The translations under genes and the position numbers were made by a program. This document shows, one piece after another, positions 8,211 through 16,591 of a DNA stretch of 64,000 nt (positions are counted from its first letter, which is position 1; each line of letters starts with the position of its first letter). The notes under the pieces were generated by a model. That model saw only the letters and a program-made list of their open reading frames with translations. It was not told the origin of the DNA and made no database searches. The stretch is from NCBI GenBank assembly GCA_963706425.1, contig CAVPMN010000003.1:186001-250000 (forward strand). The letters are read 5' to 3'. This DNA is from CAVPMN01 sp963706425. GTDB lineage: Bacteria > Actinomycetota > Acidimicrobiia > Acidimicrobiales > Acidimicrobilacustridaceae.

Positions 8211-9974
8211 GTGCCCGATCGCGACGGCGATCGGAGCGACACGCCGTCGCCAGGTCGGGTCGTGCGGGTGTTGCCCGACGAGCCCGCCATCGCCAAGACG
8301 TTCGACTACCTCGTTCCCGACGCGCTCGACGCCGAGGTGCGGGTGGGCTCGATGGTGCGGATCGCCCTGCACGGTCGCCGGGTCGGCGGCTGGGTGGTGG
8401 CCGATCAGGTCGAGCCGCCGGTCGGCGTCTCCCTGCGCCCGCTCGCCAAGGTGACGGGTTGGGGGCCGCCGGCCGACCTGCTCGACCTGGCCGAGTGGGC
8501 GGCGTGGCGATGGGCCGGCCGGCCGGCGTCGTTGTTGCGCACGGCCTCGCCGGAGCGGGCGGCCCGGCACCTGCCCGCGCGACCTGCTCGTCACGATCCG
8601 GTGCCGGTGGTCTCGGACGAGCTGCTCGACGACGCCTTCGCGGGCGGCTGCACCACGCTGCGGTTGCCGCCCGCCGCTGACTTCTACGACATCGCCCTCC
8701 GAGCCGCCGGCCTGGGCAACGCCCTCGTGTTGGCTCCCTCGATGAGCGTGGCCCGCCATCTGGGCATCCGTCTGCGCCGTGCCGGAGTGGCCGTCGCCAT
8801 CCAGCCGGCCGAGTGGGCGCTGGCCAGGGCGGGCGCCACCGTGGTCGGGACCCGTGCCGCCGCCTGGGCGCCCATGGTGGATCTGGCGGCGGTGGTGGTG
8901 TTCGACGAGCACGACGAAGGCTGGCAGCAGGAGCAGGCGCCGACCTGGCACGCCCGCGACGTGGCGGTCGAGCGGGCCCGACGGTCCGGCGTCCCGTGCG
9001 TGCTGGTCTCGCCGGCGCCATCGCTCGAGGCGCTGCGCCTCGGGCGGCCGGTGGTGGCCTCGCGGTCGCGTGAGCGTGCCGGCTGGCCGGTGCTCGATGT
9101 GATCGACCGCCGCCGGGAAGATCCGACCCGCGCCGGCATGTTCAGCGAGCGATTCGTCAAGGCCCTGCGAAGCGAGGGCCGGATCGTGTGCGTGCTGAAC
9201 CGCACGGGAAGGTCGCGCCTGCTCGCCTGCAAGATGTGCGGTGAGTTGGCCCGCTGCGAACGATGTGATGCGTCGGTCACCCAGGACGACACGGGAACGC
9301 TGGTGTGCGGTCAGTGCGGCACCAGCCGACCCACGGTGTGTCTGGCGTGTGGATCCACCGGGTTCAAGAACCTGCGCGCCGGCGTCAGCCGCGTGCGCGA
9401 GGAGCTCGAAGCACTGGCGCGCGAACCGGTGGTCGAGGTCACCGCCAAGACGGCCGGCACGGAGCTGCGGGCCGCGCGCGTCTACGTCGGCACCGAGGCG
9501 GTGCTGCACCAGATCGACTCGGCGGCCGTGGTGGCGTTCCTCGACTTCGACCAGGAGCTGCTCGCGCCCCGCTACCGGGCGGCCGAGGAGGCGCTCGCGC
9601 TGCTCGTGCGCGCCGGTCGGCTGGTCGGGGGCCGTCAGTCGGGCGGTCGGGTGGTGGTTCAGACCCGCCTGCCCGATCACGAGGTGGTGCAGGCCGCACT
9701 CCACGCCGACCCCACCCGGGTGTCGGACGCGGAGCGCGCCCGCCGCGAGATGCTCGCGTTCCCGCCGGTCACCGCCATGGCGGTGGTCTCCGGTGCGTCG
9801 GCCGACGCGTTCGTCGAGGCGTTCGGGCATCCCGCGGGTGTCGAGGTGCTCGGACCGAGCGACGGGCGGTGGCTGCTCAGGGCGGCTACGCACCCGGTGC
9901 TGCTCGACGCTCTGGCCGCCACCGCCCGGCCGGCCGGCCGGATGCGCATCGAGGTCGACCCCCTCCGCATCTGA
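8211..9974 (+). CDS. priA: PriA-like primosomal protein lacking the ATPase P-loop
   Basis: A 587-residue protein of the PriA (replication restart helicase, N') family in its actinobacterial form. The 3'-end DNA-binding domain is at the start (residues 15-110). The zinc region carries eight cysteines (CKMCGELARCERCDAS, then CGQCGTSRPTVCLACGS at about 340-385). Canonical PriA has a Walker A motif GxTGSGKT; here the matching place has none, although a DExH-like stretch VVFDEHDEGWQQE remains. This agrees with mycobacterial PriA, annotated as a helicase without an ATP-binding site. The role is probably structural in restart rather than unwinding; that is inferred. The start is GTG 8211. Confidence 0.88.
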   Translation: MPDRDGDRSDTPSPGRVVRVLPDEPAIAKTFDYLVPDALDAEVRVGSMVRIALHGRRVGGWVVADQVEPPVGVSLRPLAKVTGWGPPADLLDLAEWAAWRWAGRPASLLRTASPERAARHLPARPARHDPVPVVSDELLDDAFAGGCTTLRLPPAADFYDIALRAAGLGNALVLAPSMSVARHLGIRLRRAGVAVAIQPAEWALARAGATVVGTRAAAWAPMVDLAAVVVFDEHDEGWQQEQAPTWHARDVAVERARRSGVPCVLVSPAPSLEALRLGRPVVASRSRERAGWPVLDVIDRRREDPTRAGMFSERFVKALRSEGRIVCVLNRTGRSRLLACKMCGELARCERCDASVTQDDTGTLVCGQCGTSRPTVCLACGSTGFKNLRAGVSRVREELEALAREPVVEVTAKTAGTELRAARVYVGTEAVLHQIDSAAVVAFLDFDQELLAPRYRAAEEALALLVRAGRLVGGRQSGGRVVVQTRLPDHEVVQAALHADPTRVSDAERARREMLAFPPVTAMAVVSGASADAFVEAFGHPAGVEVLGPSDGRWLLRAATHPVLLDALAATARPAGRMRIEVDPLRI

Positions 9975-9993
9975 CCCCCTTCAACTCCCAGGA

Positions 9994-10100
9994 TTCTGGC
10001 CGCGAACGCGCACCAGAGGGCGCGATGTCGCTGCCAGAGTCTCCGGTCCTCGTTCTGGCCGCGCGAACGCGCACCACAGGGCGCGAGGTCGCTGCCGGAA
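9994..10100. repeat. Two direct copies of a 46-48 nt foldable repeat
   Basis: Copy 1 (9994-10039) and copy 2 (10053-10100) are about 90% alike and start with TTCTGGCCGCG. Each folds: an outer 7-bp stem (TTCTGGC with GCCAGAG in copy 1, with GCCGGAA in copy 2) encloses an inner CGCGC/GCGCG hairpin. The two differing stem positions keep pairing through G-T wobbles, which supports selection on structure. The pair fills the gap between the convergent priA and the methylase gene, so it may act as a two-way terminator or be a REP-like element. No other copy is in the window. Confidence 0.7.
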
Positions 10101-10121
10101 GTTCTCGACGGGGGCGTCGGT

Positions 10122-10649
10122 TCAGGTCGACCAGGTCTGGCGGCGGGCCTCGTACATGGCGATGGCGGCCGCGGTGGCGACGTTCAGGGAGGCGATCTTG
10201 CCCACCTGGGGGAGATAGCAGAGGTGGTCGCACGCCGCGAGGGCGTCCTTGCTGAGGCCGCGGTCCTCATGGCCGAGCACGAGGCAGACGTCGCCGACGA
10301 GCGCGGTTTCGAAGAGGGCGCCCGCACCCTCGGCCAGCTCCACGCCGACGGTGGTGTACTGCGCCGCGGTGGCCGCGGCCAGCGCCTCGTCGATGCTCGC
10401 ACACTCGGTGGAAGCCAGGTAGCGCTGCGAGCCGAGGGCGGTCTTCTGCACCTTGGGGTGGCTGAGCGCAGGCGTGGGAGGAACGAGCCAGAGCTGGTCG
10501 ACGCCATAGGCCGCCGCCGAGCGCAGGATCGATCCGACGTTGAACGGGTTCTGCACGCCATCGAGCACCAGTGCGAGGCGTGCGTCGGTGCGGCGGCGCC
10601 AGTCGCGGTGAAGGCGCTTGAGCTCGGTGCCCGTGAGGTTGCGGGTCAT
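10122..10649 (-). CDS. TrmH-family RNA 2'-O-methyltransferase
   Basis: A 175-residue SPOUT-class (knotted) methyltransferase that uses SAM to methylate ribose 2'-OH in RNA. Motif 1 is NPFNVGSILRSA, motif 2 VLGHEDRGLS and motif 3 the PQVGKIASLNVATA stretch that forms the SAM-binding knot. It is shorter than RlmB (no N-terminal substrate-binding domain) and closest in shape to tRNA Gm18 methylase TrmH; the exact RNA target cannot be told. It overlaps the upstream gene by 4 nt (ATGA) and is coupled to it. Confidence 0.85.
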   Translation of the reverse strand: MTRNLTGTELKRLHRDWRRRTDARLALVLDGVQNPFNVGSILRSAAAYGVDQLWLVPPTPALSHPKVQKTALGSQRYLASTECASIDEALAAATAAQYTTVGVELAEGAGALFETALVGDVCLVLGHEDRGLSKDALAACDHLCYLPQVGKIASLNVATAAAIAMYEARRQTWST

Positions 10650-11278
10650 GTCGGCGCGGCCTCGCCCGTGCGGGGGCCGACGTCGAGCAACCGGTAGCCG
10701 GCGCGGGACGTGAGCCGGGTGGTCGGCCAGCCCGACTGGTCGAGCCAGCGATGCAGCGAGTCGGCGCCGAGGTGCTTCTGCACGACCAGGCAGGCCCGCC
10801 CGTCATGCGCGAGCCGATCGAGCCAGGTGGTGAGCAGCTCGTGCAGGGCCGCCTTGCCGATCCGGATCGGCGGGTTCGACCAGATGGCGTCGAACCGGAT
10901 GTCGGCAGGGACGTCGGTGGGTTCGCGCACCTCGACGTTGGCCAGTTCGAGCCGAGCAGCGTTGGCCCGGCACAGGTCGAGCGCACGGTGGTTCACGTCG
11001 ATGGCCCACACGATGGCATCCGGATGGCGGCCGGCGAGCGTGGTGGCGATGGGGCCGTATCCGCACCCGAGGTCGAGCAGGTGCCGGGCACCCGATGGAA
11101 CAGGTGGGCCGTCGCTCAACAAGAGCTTGGTGCCCGAGTCGACCGCGTCGGCCGCGAACACGCCGCGGTCCGTGACCAGCTCGAGCGTGCGGTCAGGGAG
11201 CACGAGCGAGACGTGTCTCGGTGCTGACCGGACGGCCGGCTGAGCCTCGAAGTAGTGGCCGTCGGAGGCGCCTGTCAC
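10646..11278 (-). CDS. RsmC/RlmG-like class I methyltransferase
   Basis: A 210-residue SAM-dependent methyltransferase with the small-domain fold. The SAM motif is LLDLGCGYGPIA at about residue 68, and the catalytic NPPY-type motif reads SNPPIR, as in enzymes making N2-methylguanosine in rRNA. It has only the catalytic domain, as usual in actinobacteria; the Gammaproteobacterial RsmC carries two. The start is GTG 11278, with TACCGT exactly 7 nt upstream, so the transcript is probably leaderless. It forms a two-gene operon with the TrmH-like gene. Confidence 0.85.
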   Translation of the reverse strand: MTGASDGHYFEAQPAVRSAPRHVSLVLPDRTLELVTDRGVFAADAVDSGTKLLLSDGPPVPSGARHLLDLGCGYGPIATTLAGRHPDAIVWAIDVNHRALDLCRANAARLELANVEVREPTDVPADIRFDAIWSNPPIRIGKAALHELLTTWLDRLAHDGRACLVVQKHLGADSLHRWLDQSGWPTTRLTSRAGYRLLDVGPRTGEAAPT

Positions 11279-11285
11279 GGCGTGG

Positions 11286-11309
11286 ACGGTAGCGGCCGGG
11301 CGCTAGCCT
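11286..11309. promoter_or_regulatory. Back-to-back leaderless promoters for the methylase operon and def
   Basis: On the minus strand TACCGT (11286-11291) lies 7 nt before the GTG at 11278. On the plus strand TAGCCT (11304-11309) lies 7 nt before the def ATG at 11317. The two -10 boxes are only 12 bp apart, so each -35 region must fall inside the other transcript's first bases. The two promoters cannot easily be occupied at once. Confidence 0.6.
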
Positions 11310-11316
11310 GACATCC

Positions 11317-11856
11317 ATGGCTCCCTATCCGATCCGCATCATCGGCGACCCGGTGCTGAAGCAACGGGCGGCCGACGTGAGCGAGATCGACGGCAAGATC
11401 GCCCGGCTGGTCGACGACATGATCACCACCATGTACGACGCGCCCGGCATCGGTCTGGCGGCGCCCCAGGTGGGTGTGCAGAAGCGGCTGTTCGTCTACG
11501 ACCACGACGACGAGCCGAGTGTGCTCATCAACCCCGAGATCCGCGAGTCGCGTGGCGAATGGGAGTTCCAGGAGGGCTGCCTGTCGATCCCGGGCCTCTA
11601 CTTCGAGATCGTGCGACCGAAAGAGGTCTACATCGTCGGGCTCGATCTCGACGGCAACGAGGTCGAGATCGAAGCCGACGAGTTGCAGGCCCGGCTGTTC
11701 CAGCACGAGCTCGACCACCTCGACGGCGTGTTGATGCTCGAGCGCCTCGACGACGACCAACGCCGTGAGGCCAAGAAGGCGCTGCGCGACATCACCCTCG
11801 GTCGCGTCGACTCCCAGCCTGAAGGCGCCGGTGCCGGTGGGCTCCGCCTGCCCTAG
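11317..11856 (+). CDS. def: Peptide deformylase
   Basis: A 179-residue metalloenzyme removing the formyl group from new proteins. All three motifs are present: GIGLAAPQVG (residues 48-57), EGCLSIPG (with the metal-binding cysteine) and QHELDHLDG (two metal-binding histidines and the catalytic glutamate). The C-terminus extends about 15 residues beyond the core with a Gly-rich tail. The start ATG 11317 is fixed by the promoter 7 nt before it. fmt, encoding the opposing formylation step, follows after 12 nt. Confidence 0.96.
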   Translation: MAPYPIRIIGDPVLKQRAADVSEIDGKIARLVDDMITTMYDAPGIGLAAPQVGVQKRLFVYDHDDEPSVLINPEIRESRGEWEFQEGCLSIPGLYFEIVRPKEVYIVGLDLDGNEVEIEADELQARLFQHELDHLDGVLMLERLDDDQRREAKKALRDITLGRVDSQPEGAGAGGLRLP

Positions 11857-11868
11857 GGCAGTGCCCGC

Positions 11869-12765
11869 GTGATCCCGCCCGCACCCCGCTCGCCCGAGCG
11901 CCTCGTCTACCTGGGTACGCCCGACGCCGCGGTGCCCCCGCTACGCGCTCTGGTCGACGCCGGTTACGACGTGGCCTTGGTCGTCACCCGGCCCGACAAG
12001 CGACGGGGGAGGGGCGGCGAGGCCTCGCCCAGCCCGGTGAAGCGCGCGGCCGTCGACCTCGGGCTCCCGGTGTCCCACGAGCTCGCCGACGCCCTCGGAG
12101 TGGGCGCCGATCTCGGGGTGGTGGTGGCGTACGGGCGGATCATCCCCATCGCGGTGCTCGAGCAGCTGCCGATGGTCAACCTGCACTTCTCGAAGTTGCC
12201 CCGTTGGAGGGGCGCGGCGCCGGTCGAACGGGCGTTGCTGGCCGGCGACGCCAGCACGGGTGTGTGCCTGATGGCGGTCGCCGAAGAGCTCGACACGGGT
12301 GACGTGTACGAGTGGGCCGAGCTCGCCATCGAGCCTGATGAGACTGCCGACGAGCTGCGCGCCCGACTCGTCACCGTCGGCACCGAGTTGTTGATCGAGG
12401 CGCTGGCCGACGGGCTCGACGAACCGCTGCCCCAGGAGGGCCACCCCACCTACGCCGAGAAGCTCAGCACCGCTGAGCTCGAGATCGACTGGTCGCGGCC
12501 CGCCGACGAGATCCACCGTGTCGTCCGCGTGGGCGGTGCGCACACTCAGGTGCGCGGTCGTCGACTCAAGGTGTGGCGGATCTCGCCCCGCCCCGATCTG
12601 CCACCGGCACCCGAGGGCGTGCTCAGCGGAGCGGTGGTCGGCACCGGTTCACAGCCCATCGAGCTGCTGGAAGTGCAACCGGAGGGCAAGCGGCGCATGT
12701 CCGCGTCGGACTGGGCGCGTGGCGCCGCGCTCGACGTCGGCGAGCGGCTCGGCGCGTCGACGTGA
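11869..12765 (+). CDS. fmt: Methionyl-tRNA formyltransferase
   Basis: A 298-residue enzyme formylating initiator Met-tRNA with 10-formyl-THF. The N-terminal Rossmann domain carries VYLGTPDAAVPPLRAL, the catalytic Asn and His are in NLHFSKLPRWRGAAPV, and the catalytic Asp is in ELDTGDVY. The C-terminal OB-like domain starts at about residue 205 (TYAEKLSTAELEIDW). The start is GTG 11869. The stop overlaps the rsmB start (GTGA). Confidence 0.95.
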   Translation: MIPPAPRSPERLVYLGTPDAAVPPLRALVDAGYDVALVVTRPDKRRGRGGEASPSPVKRAAVDLGLPVSHELADALGVGADLGVVVAYGRIIPIAVLEQLPMVNLHFSKLPRWRGAAPVERALLAGDASTGVCLMAVAEELDTGDVYEWAELAIEPDETADELRARLVTVGTELLIEALADGLDEPLPQEGHPTYAEKLSTAELEIDWSRPADEIHRVVRVGGAHTQVRGRRLKVWRISPRPDLPPAPEGVLSGAVVGTGSQPIELLEVQPEGKRRMSASDWARGAALDVGERLGAST

Positions 12766-13905
12766 GCGCCCCGGCCCCGGGGGTGGCGGCCCGTCGCACC
12801 GCCGTCGAGGCCCTCGGGCGCATCGAGACAGAAGGGGCCTACGCGAACCTCGTCCTGCCGGCCGTCCTCGAGCGCACCTCGCTCGCCAGTCGCGATCGGG
12901 CGTTCGTCACCGAGCTCGTCTACGGCACCACCCGCATGCGACGAGCGTGCGACTGGCTCGTCGACCGCTTCGTGACCCGCCCTCCCGATGCCGCGGCGCG
13001 CACCTGGCTGCGGATCGGCGCCTATCAGCTGGCGTTCCTCGACACCCCGCCCCATGCGGCGGTGGGCGCCACCGTCGAAGCGGCCCCGACCAAGCTCCGT
13101 GGCTTCCTGAACGCCGTGCTCCGCAAGGTCGCCACCGCCGACCGCAAGTGGCCCGACGACGCCACCCGACTCAGCTACCCGGATTGGATCGTCGCCCGGC
13201 TACGGGCCGACCTCGGTGACGAGCGCGGCGCTCCTCGCGCTCGAGGAGATGAATCGCTCGGCCACGGTGAGCACGAGGCCCGACGGCTACGTGCAGGATC
13301 TGGCGTCGCAGTGGGTCGCCGACGCCGTCGGCGCGCAGCCCGGCGAGCGGGTGCTCGACATGGCCGCAGCGCCGGGCGGAAAGGCCACTGCGCTCGCGTC
13401 GACCGGGGCCACCGTGATCGCGACAGACGTTCGCATCGGCCGCGTCGGGCTGATCACCGCCAACGCCCACCGCTTGGGCCTCCGAGTGCCGGCGGTGGCC
13501 GCCGACGGTCGGCGACCACCGTTTGCCGCGCACACCTTCGATCGTGTGCTGCTCGACGCCCCGTGCAGCGGTCTCGGCACGCTGAGACGACGGCCCGACG
13601 CGCGCTGGCGGATCGAGGAGAGCGACGTCGACGCGCTGGCGCGGTTGCAGCGAGACCTCCTCGAGCAAGCGACCGCCCTCGTGCGCCCCGGCGGCACGTT
13701 GATCTACAGCGTGTGCACGATGACCGCGGCCGAGACCGTCGAGATCGATCGTCATCTCACCGCCGCCCATCCCGACCTGGAGGCGATCGGGGAGGCCGTC
13801 GCCCCGTGGGAGCCGCTCGGTCGAGGTCGCCTCCTGCTTCCACCCGCCGCAGGCACCGACGGCATGTACCTGCTGGCGCTGCAGGTCGGGCTGCCTGCCC
13901 GATAG
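12762..13905 (+). CDS. rsmB: 16S rRNA m5C967 methyltransferase (frameshifted)
   Basis: The enzyme methylates C967 of 16S rRNA. Residues 1-150 form the NusB-like RNA-binding domain (TAVEALGRIETEGAYANLVL). The catalytic domain has the SAM motif LDMAAAPGGKATALA, DAPCSGLGTLRRRPD with one active-site cysteine, and YSVCTM with the second. The frame shifts at 13226-13227, where GAGCGCGGCGC has one G too many; removing it gives LGDERALLALEEMN and a 380-residue protein. The start is GTG 12762, overlapping the fmt stop by 4 nt. Its TAG stop doubles as the start of the mog -10 box. Confidence 0.92.
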
Positions 13906-13908
13906 GTT
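13903..13908 (+). promoter_or_regulatory. -10 box for leaderless mog transcript
   Basis: TAGGTT begins with the rsmB stop codon and ends 6 nt before the mog ATG at 13915. No ribosome-binding site fits in this gap, so a leaderless transcript is likely. Confidence 0.55.
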
Positions 13909-13914
13909 CGCCGC

Positions 13915-14412
13915 ATGGCACACGACACCCGTGCTCTGCAGGCCAAGGTCCTCACCGTCAGCGACGGGGTGGTCGCCGGAACCCGCGACGATCGCTCCGG
14001 GCCGGCGGTGGCCAGCGCGCTCGTCTCGGCAGGGTTCGAGGTGGTCGAGCAGCAGGTGGTCGCCGACGGACGCGAGAACGTCGGCGAAGCGCTCGTCGAG
14101 CTGTGTGAGGACTTCGCCGGCCTGGTGGTCACCACCGGCGGAACAGGATTCGGGCCCCGCGACCTCACACCGGAGGGCACCCTCGTGGTGCTCGACCGCC
14201 AAGCCCCAGGTCTGGCCGAGGCCATGCGCCTGGTCAACCCGCTCGGTCGGCTCTCTCGAGGCGTCGCCGGCACCAGGGGAACCGCGCTGGTGGTCAACAC
14301 GCCGGGCTCCAGCGCGGGCGCGGTCGAGTGCCTCGGCGCGGTCATCGACGTGTTGCCGCACGCCCTTCGGTTGCTCGCCGGCGACGCGGGCACCTCGCAT
14401 CCGCACCCGTGA
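13915..14412 (+). CDS. Molybdopterin adenylyltransferase-type protein (MoaB/Mog)
   Basis: A 165-residue protein of the molybdopterin-binding MoaB/Mog family, which adenylylates molybdopterin before metal insertion. The signatures are VTTGGTGFGPRDLTPEG at about residue 75 and the later NTPGSSAGAVECL. MoaB and Mog cannot be separated by sight. No other molybdenum cofactor gene is in the window. It follows rsmB closely but has its own -10 box. Confidence 0.87.
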   Translation: MAHDTRALQAKVLTVSDGVVAGTRDDRSGPAVASALVSAGFEVVEQQVVADGRENVGEALVELCEDFAGLVVTTGGTGFGPRDLTPEGTLVVLDRQAPGLAEAMRLVNPLGRLSRGVAGTRGTALVVNTPGSSAGAVECLGAVIDVLPHALRLLAGDAGTSHPHP

Positions 14413-14634
14413 GTCATCGCCGACGGCAAGGGCGACGCCGACGACGTTCAGTGGCGGGACGGCCATGGCGTGCGGCAAGCGGCGCGCCCGTGGCGAAGGT
14501 CTGCCCTCGTCAAATGCGTCAACAAGCAGAAAGCTGCGTCAAAACGCTTGTGTCCCCACCTCGTGTGGTGCATAGGTGGTACCCGGCGATGCACGGGCTG
14601 TCCGGCCCGTGTCGGAGTAGGGAGGCGTGGACAG
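14413..14634 (+). other. Leader region of the Calx-beta gene
   Basis: This gap is richer in A and T around 14510-14560 than its surroundings. It holds two TGCGTCAA copies about 26 nt apart, an inverted repeat CCACCT/AGGTGG (14556-14561 with 14574-14579), and a hairpin CACGGGC/GCCCGTG (14592-14611) before a GGAGG at about 14620. These may be promoter and operator elements for the secreted protein. No known riboswitch consensus was recognised. Confidence 0.35.
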
Positions 14635-16417
14635 ATGGGCGAGACACGAACGAGACGAGGAACGGCACGCGCACGTGCCGTGCGATTGCTCGTGGTCACG
14701 GCGATGCTCGGGGCGATGTTGACAGGCGCGATGACGTCGCCTGCGTCAGCGCTGACGACCACCGATGTGGTGACGCCTGAGTACTTCGGCGCCTACTTCC
14801 TCGGACTCGAGTCGGGGTCGCCGCCGGCCGGGGTCGGCCTGGTCACCGGCCCGGCGACGCCTCCGATGGGAGTCGGGAGCGCGCAGTTCACCACCAACGG
14901 CAGCGCAGACGGAGCCATCGCAGGGGCGGCCCGTCTGATCGGCGCCGACCTCGATGAGTTCACCGACATGGAGTACTCGACCTATCGCAGCGCGCCTGCG
15001 AGCGGTCCGTGGGCGGTCGCTCTCCAGTTCCAGGTCGACTACGACAACACCGATTCGTCACTTCCGTGGCAGGGCCGACTGGTCTTCGAGCCCTATCACA
15101 CCGGTGCGTCGGTGGACTCCGACGTCTGGCAGACCTGGACCCCGATGACCTACGCGACCGGCGGCTTCTGGCAGACCGGCACCCCCGTGGTGGGCGACGC
15201 GCCGCAGGCGCAGGCCTGCCCGCAGTCGGCGCCGTGCACCTGGAGCGAGGTACTCAGCACCTATCCCGACGCCGAAGTGCATTCCACCCTGGGTGGCGTC
15301 GTACTCAAGATGGGTTCGGGTGTTTCCACTCCGTTCGTCGGCAATGCGGACGCGGTCACCATCGACTACAACGGCGGAGCCGACACCTACGTGGCGGACT
15401 TCGAGCCCACCCCCACGGCGAGCATCGCACCCACGGCGAGCGTGGTCGAGGGCGACGTGGGGCAGACCACCGCCTTGGTGCCCGTCACGCTGTCGAACCC
15501 CTCAGGGGCGACGGTCACGGTGAACTACACCACTGCCGACGGGACGGCGGAGGACCCTGACGACTACGAGGCGACCACCGGCTCGGTCACGTTCCTGCCG
15601 AACGAGACGGTGAAGAACGCCACCGTGCCCATCGAGGGCGATCTCGCCGATGAGCTCGACGAGGACTTCACGGTCTCGCTCACCACGGCCACGAACGCCA
15701 CGATCGGCTCACCGTCCGTGTCGACCGTGACGATCCTCGACGACGACACGACGGTCGCCTCCCTCGGCGCGACCGACATCGAGGTCGTCGAAGGCAACTC
15801 CGGCACCCAGTTGGTCAACGTCACCGTCAACCTGAGCATCCCGAGCGCCAACACGGTGTCGGTGAACTATGCAACTCAGAACGGCACGGCGGTCACCAAC
15901 AGCGACTACCTGCCCGGCGAGTGGCACGCTCACCTTCCTGCCGACGGAGACGTCGAAGAGCTTCAACGTCACGGTCAAGGGTGACACCGCGCTGGAGGAC
16001 TACCAGTTCTTCAAGGTGCAACCTGTCGTCGCCGGTGAACGCCACGATCGGGGTCGGCACCCAGAACGTGATGATCCTCAACGACGAGAAGCCGAACCTC
16101 ACCTTCCCGAAGATCGCTGGCGAAAGGAGGGCAACAACTTCGTGTTCAAGCCGAAGTTGAGCCATCGCTACTACCTGCCGATCGCGGCGACCTACGCCAC
16201 ATCGGATGGCACCGCGAACGAGCCCGGCGACTACATGGCGAAGGCCGGCGTGCTGAACTTCGCCGCCGGCACGAAGGGTCCGCTCACGGTGGTGGTGCCC
16301 ACCTATACCGACTTCGTGGTCGAGCCCAACGAGACGATGAGCCTCACGGTGACCTCGCCGTCGATCAAGACCAGCCCGGTCGTGCGCACCGGCACGATCA
16401 AGGCGAACAGCACCTGA
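14635..16417 (+). CDS. Secreted Calx-beta repeat protein (three frameshifts)
   Basis: An exported protein of about 593 residues once corrected. An Arg-rich start and a hydrophobic helix (LLVVTAMLGAMLTGAM) end at an ASA-like signal peptidase site near residue 41. Residues 42-260 form an unrecognised domain. Calx-beta repeats follow: TASVVEGDVGQTTALVPVTL, then IEVVEGNSGTQLVNVTVNL, each ending near ILDDD or ILNDE, with a third weaker repeat at the C-terminus. Such repeats bind calcium in adhesins. Frames shift at 15916-15917 (extra G), 16022-16023 (extra C) and about 16121 (one base missing in an A run). Three breaks in 210 nt could also mean decay. Function is unknown. Confidence 0.75.
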
Positions 16418-16456
16418 CAGCCCCGGGGGCGTCACCCCCGTCGTCCCCGGGATCGG

Positions 16457-16486
16457 GGGGCGTCCAGGTTTCGGCCTGGGCGCCCC
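16457..16486 (+). terminator. Strong hairpin after the Calx-beta gene
   Basis: GGGGCGTCCAGG pairs with CCTGGGCGCCCC across the loop TTTCGG: 12 bp with one G-T pair. No T run follows, which is common for terminators in high-GC actinobacteria. It isolates the secreted-protein gene from the riboflavin operon. Confidence 0.6.
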
Positions 16487-16527
16487 TGCTCGCGTCCGTC
16501 GAGGACCTCCGGCCCGTGCAGAGCAGC

Positions 16528-16585
16528 CAGCCGGTCGAATCTGATCCGATCGTGGTTGGTTGCGACCGGCTGGGTGCCGTAGAGT
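16528..16585 (+). promoter_or_regulatory. Riboflavin operon promoter with overlapping inverted repeat
   Basis: The -10 box TAGAGT (16580-16585) is 6 nt before the ribD GTG, so the transcript is probably leaderless. A possible -35 box TTGGTT (16556-16561) is 18 nt upstream. A perfect 10-bp inverted repeat, CAGCCGGTCG (16528-16537) and CGACCGGCTG (16563-16572), brackets the -35 region and ends 7 nt before the -10 box. This looks like an operator. With transcription starting at the GTG there can be no FMN riboswitch. Confidence 0.5.
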
Positions 16586-16591
16586 CCTGCT

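Noticed and set aside
14540..14634. Cyclic di-GMP-type riboswitch before the secreted Calx-beta gene
   Set aside because: Hairpins are present but the class I or II core sequences were not found. I list it only as a leader with inverted repeats.
16500..16591. FMN riboswitch before ribD
   Set aside because: The conserved FMN-element blocks are absent, and the -10 box 6 nt before the GTG leaves no leader to hold one. The visible inverted repeat is better explained as an operator.
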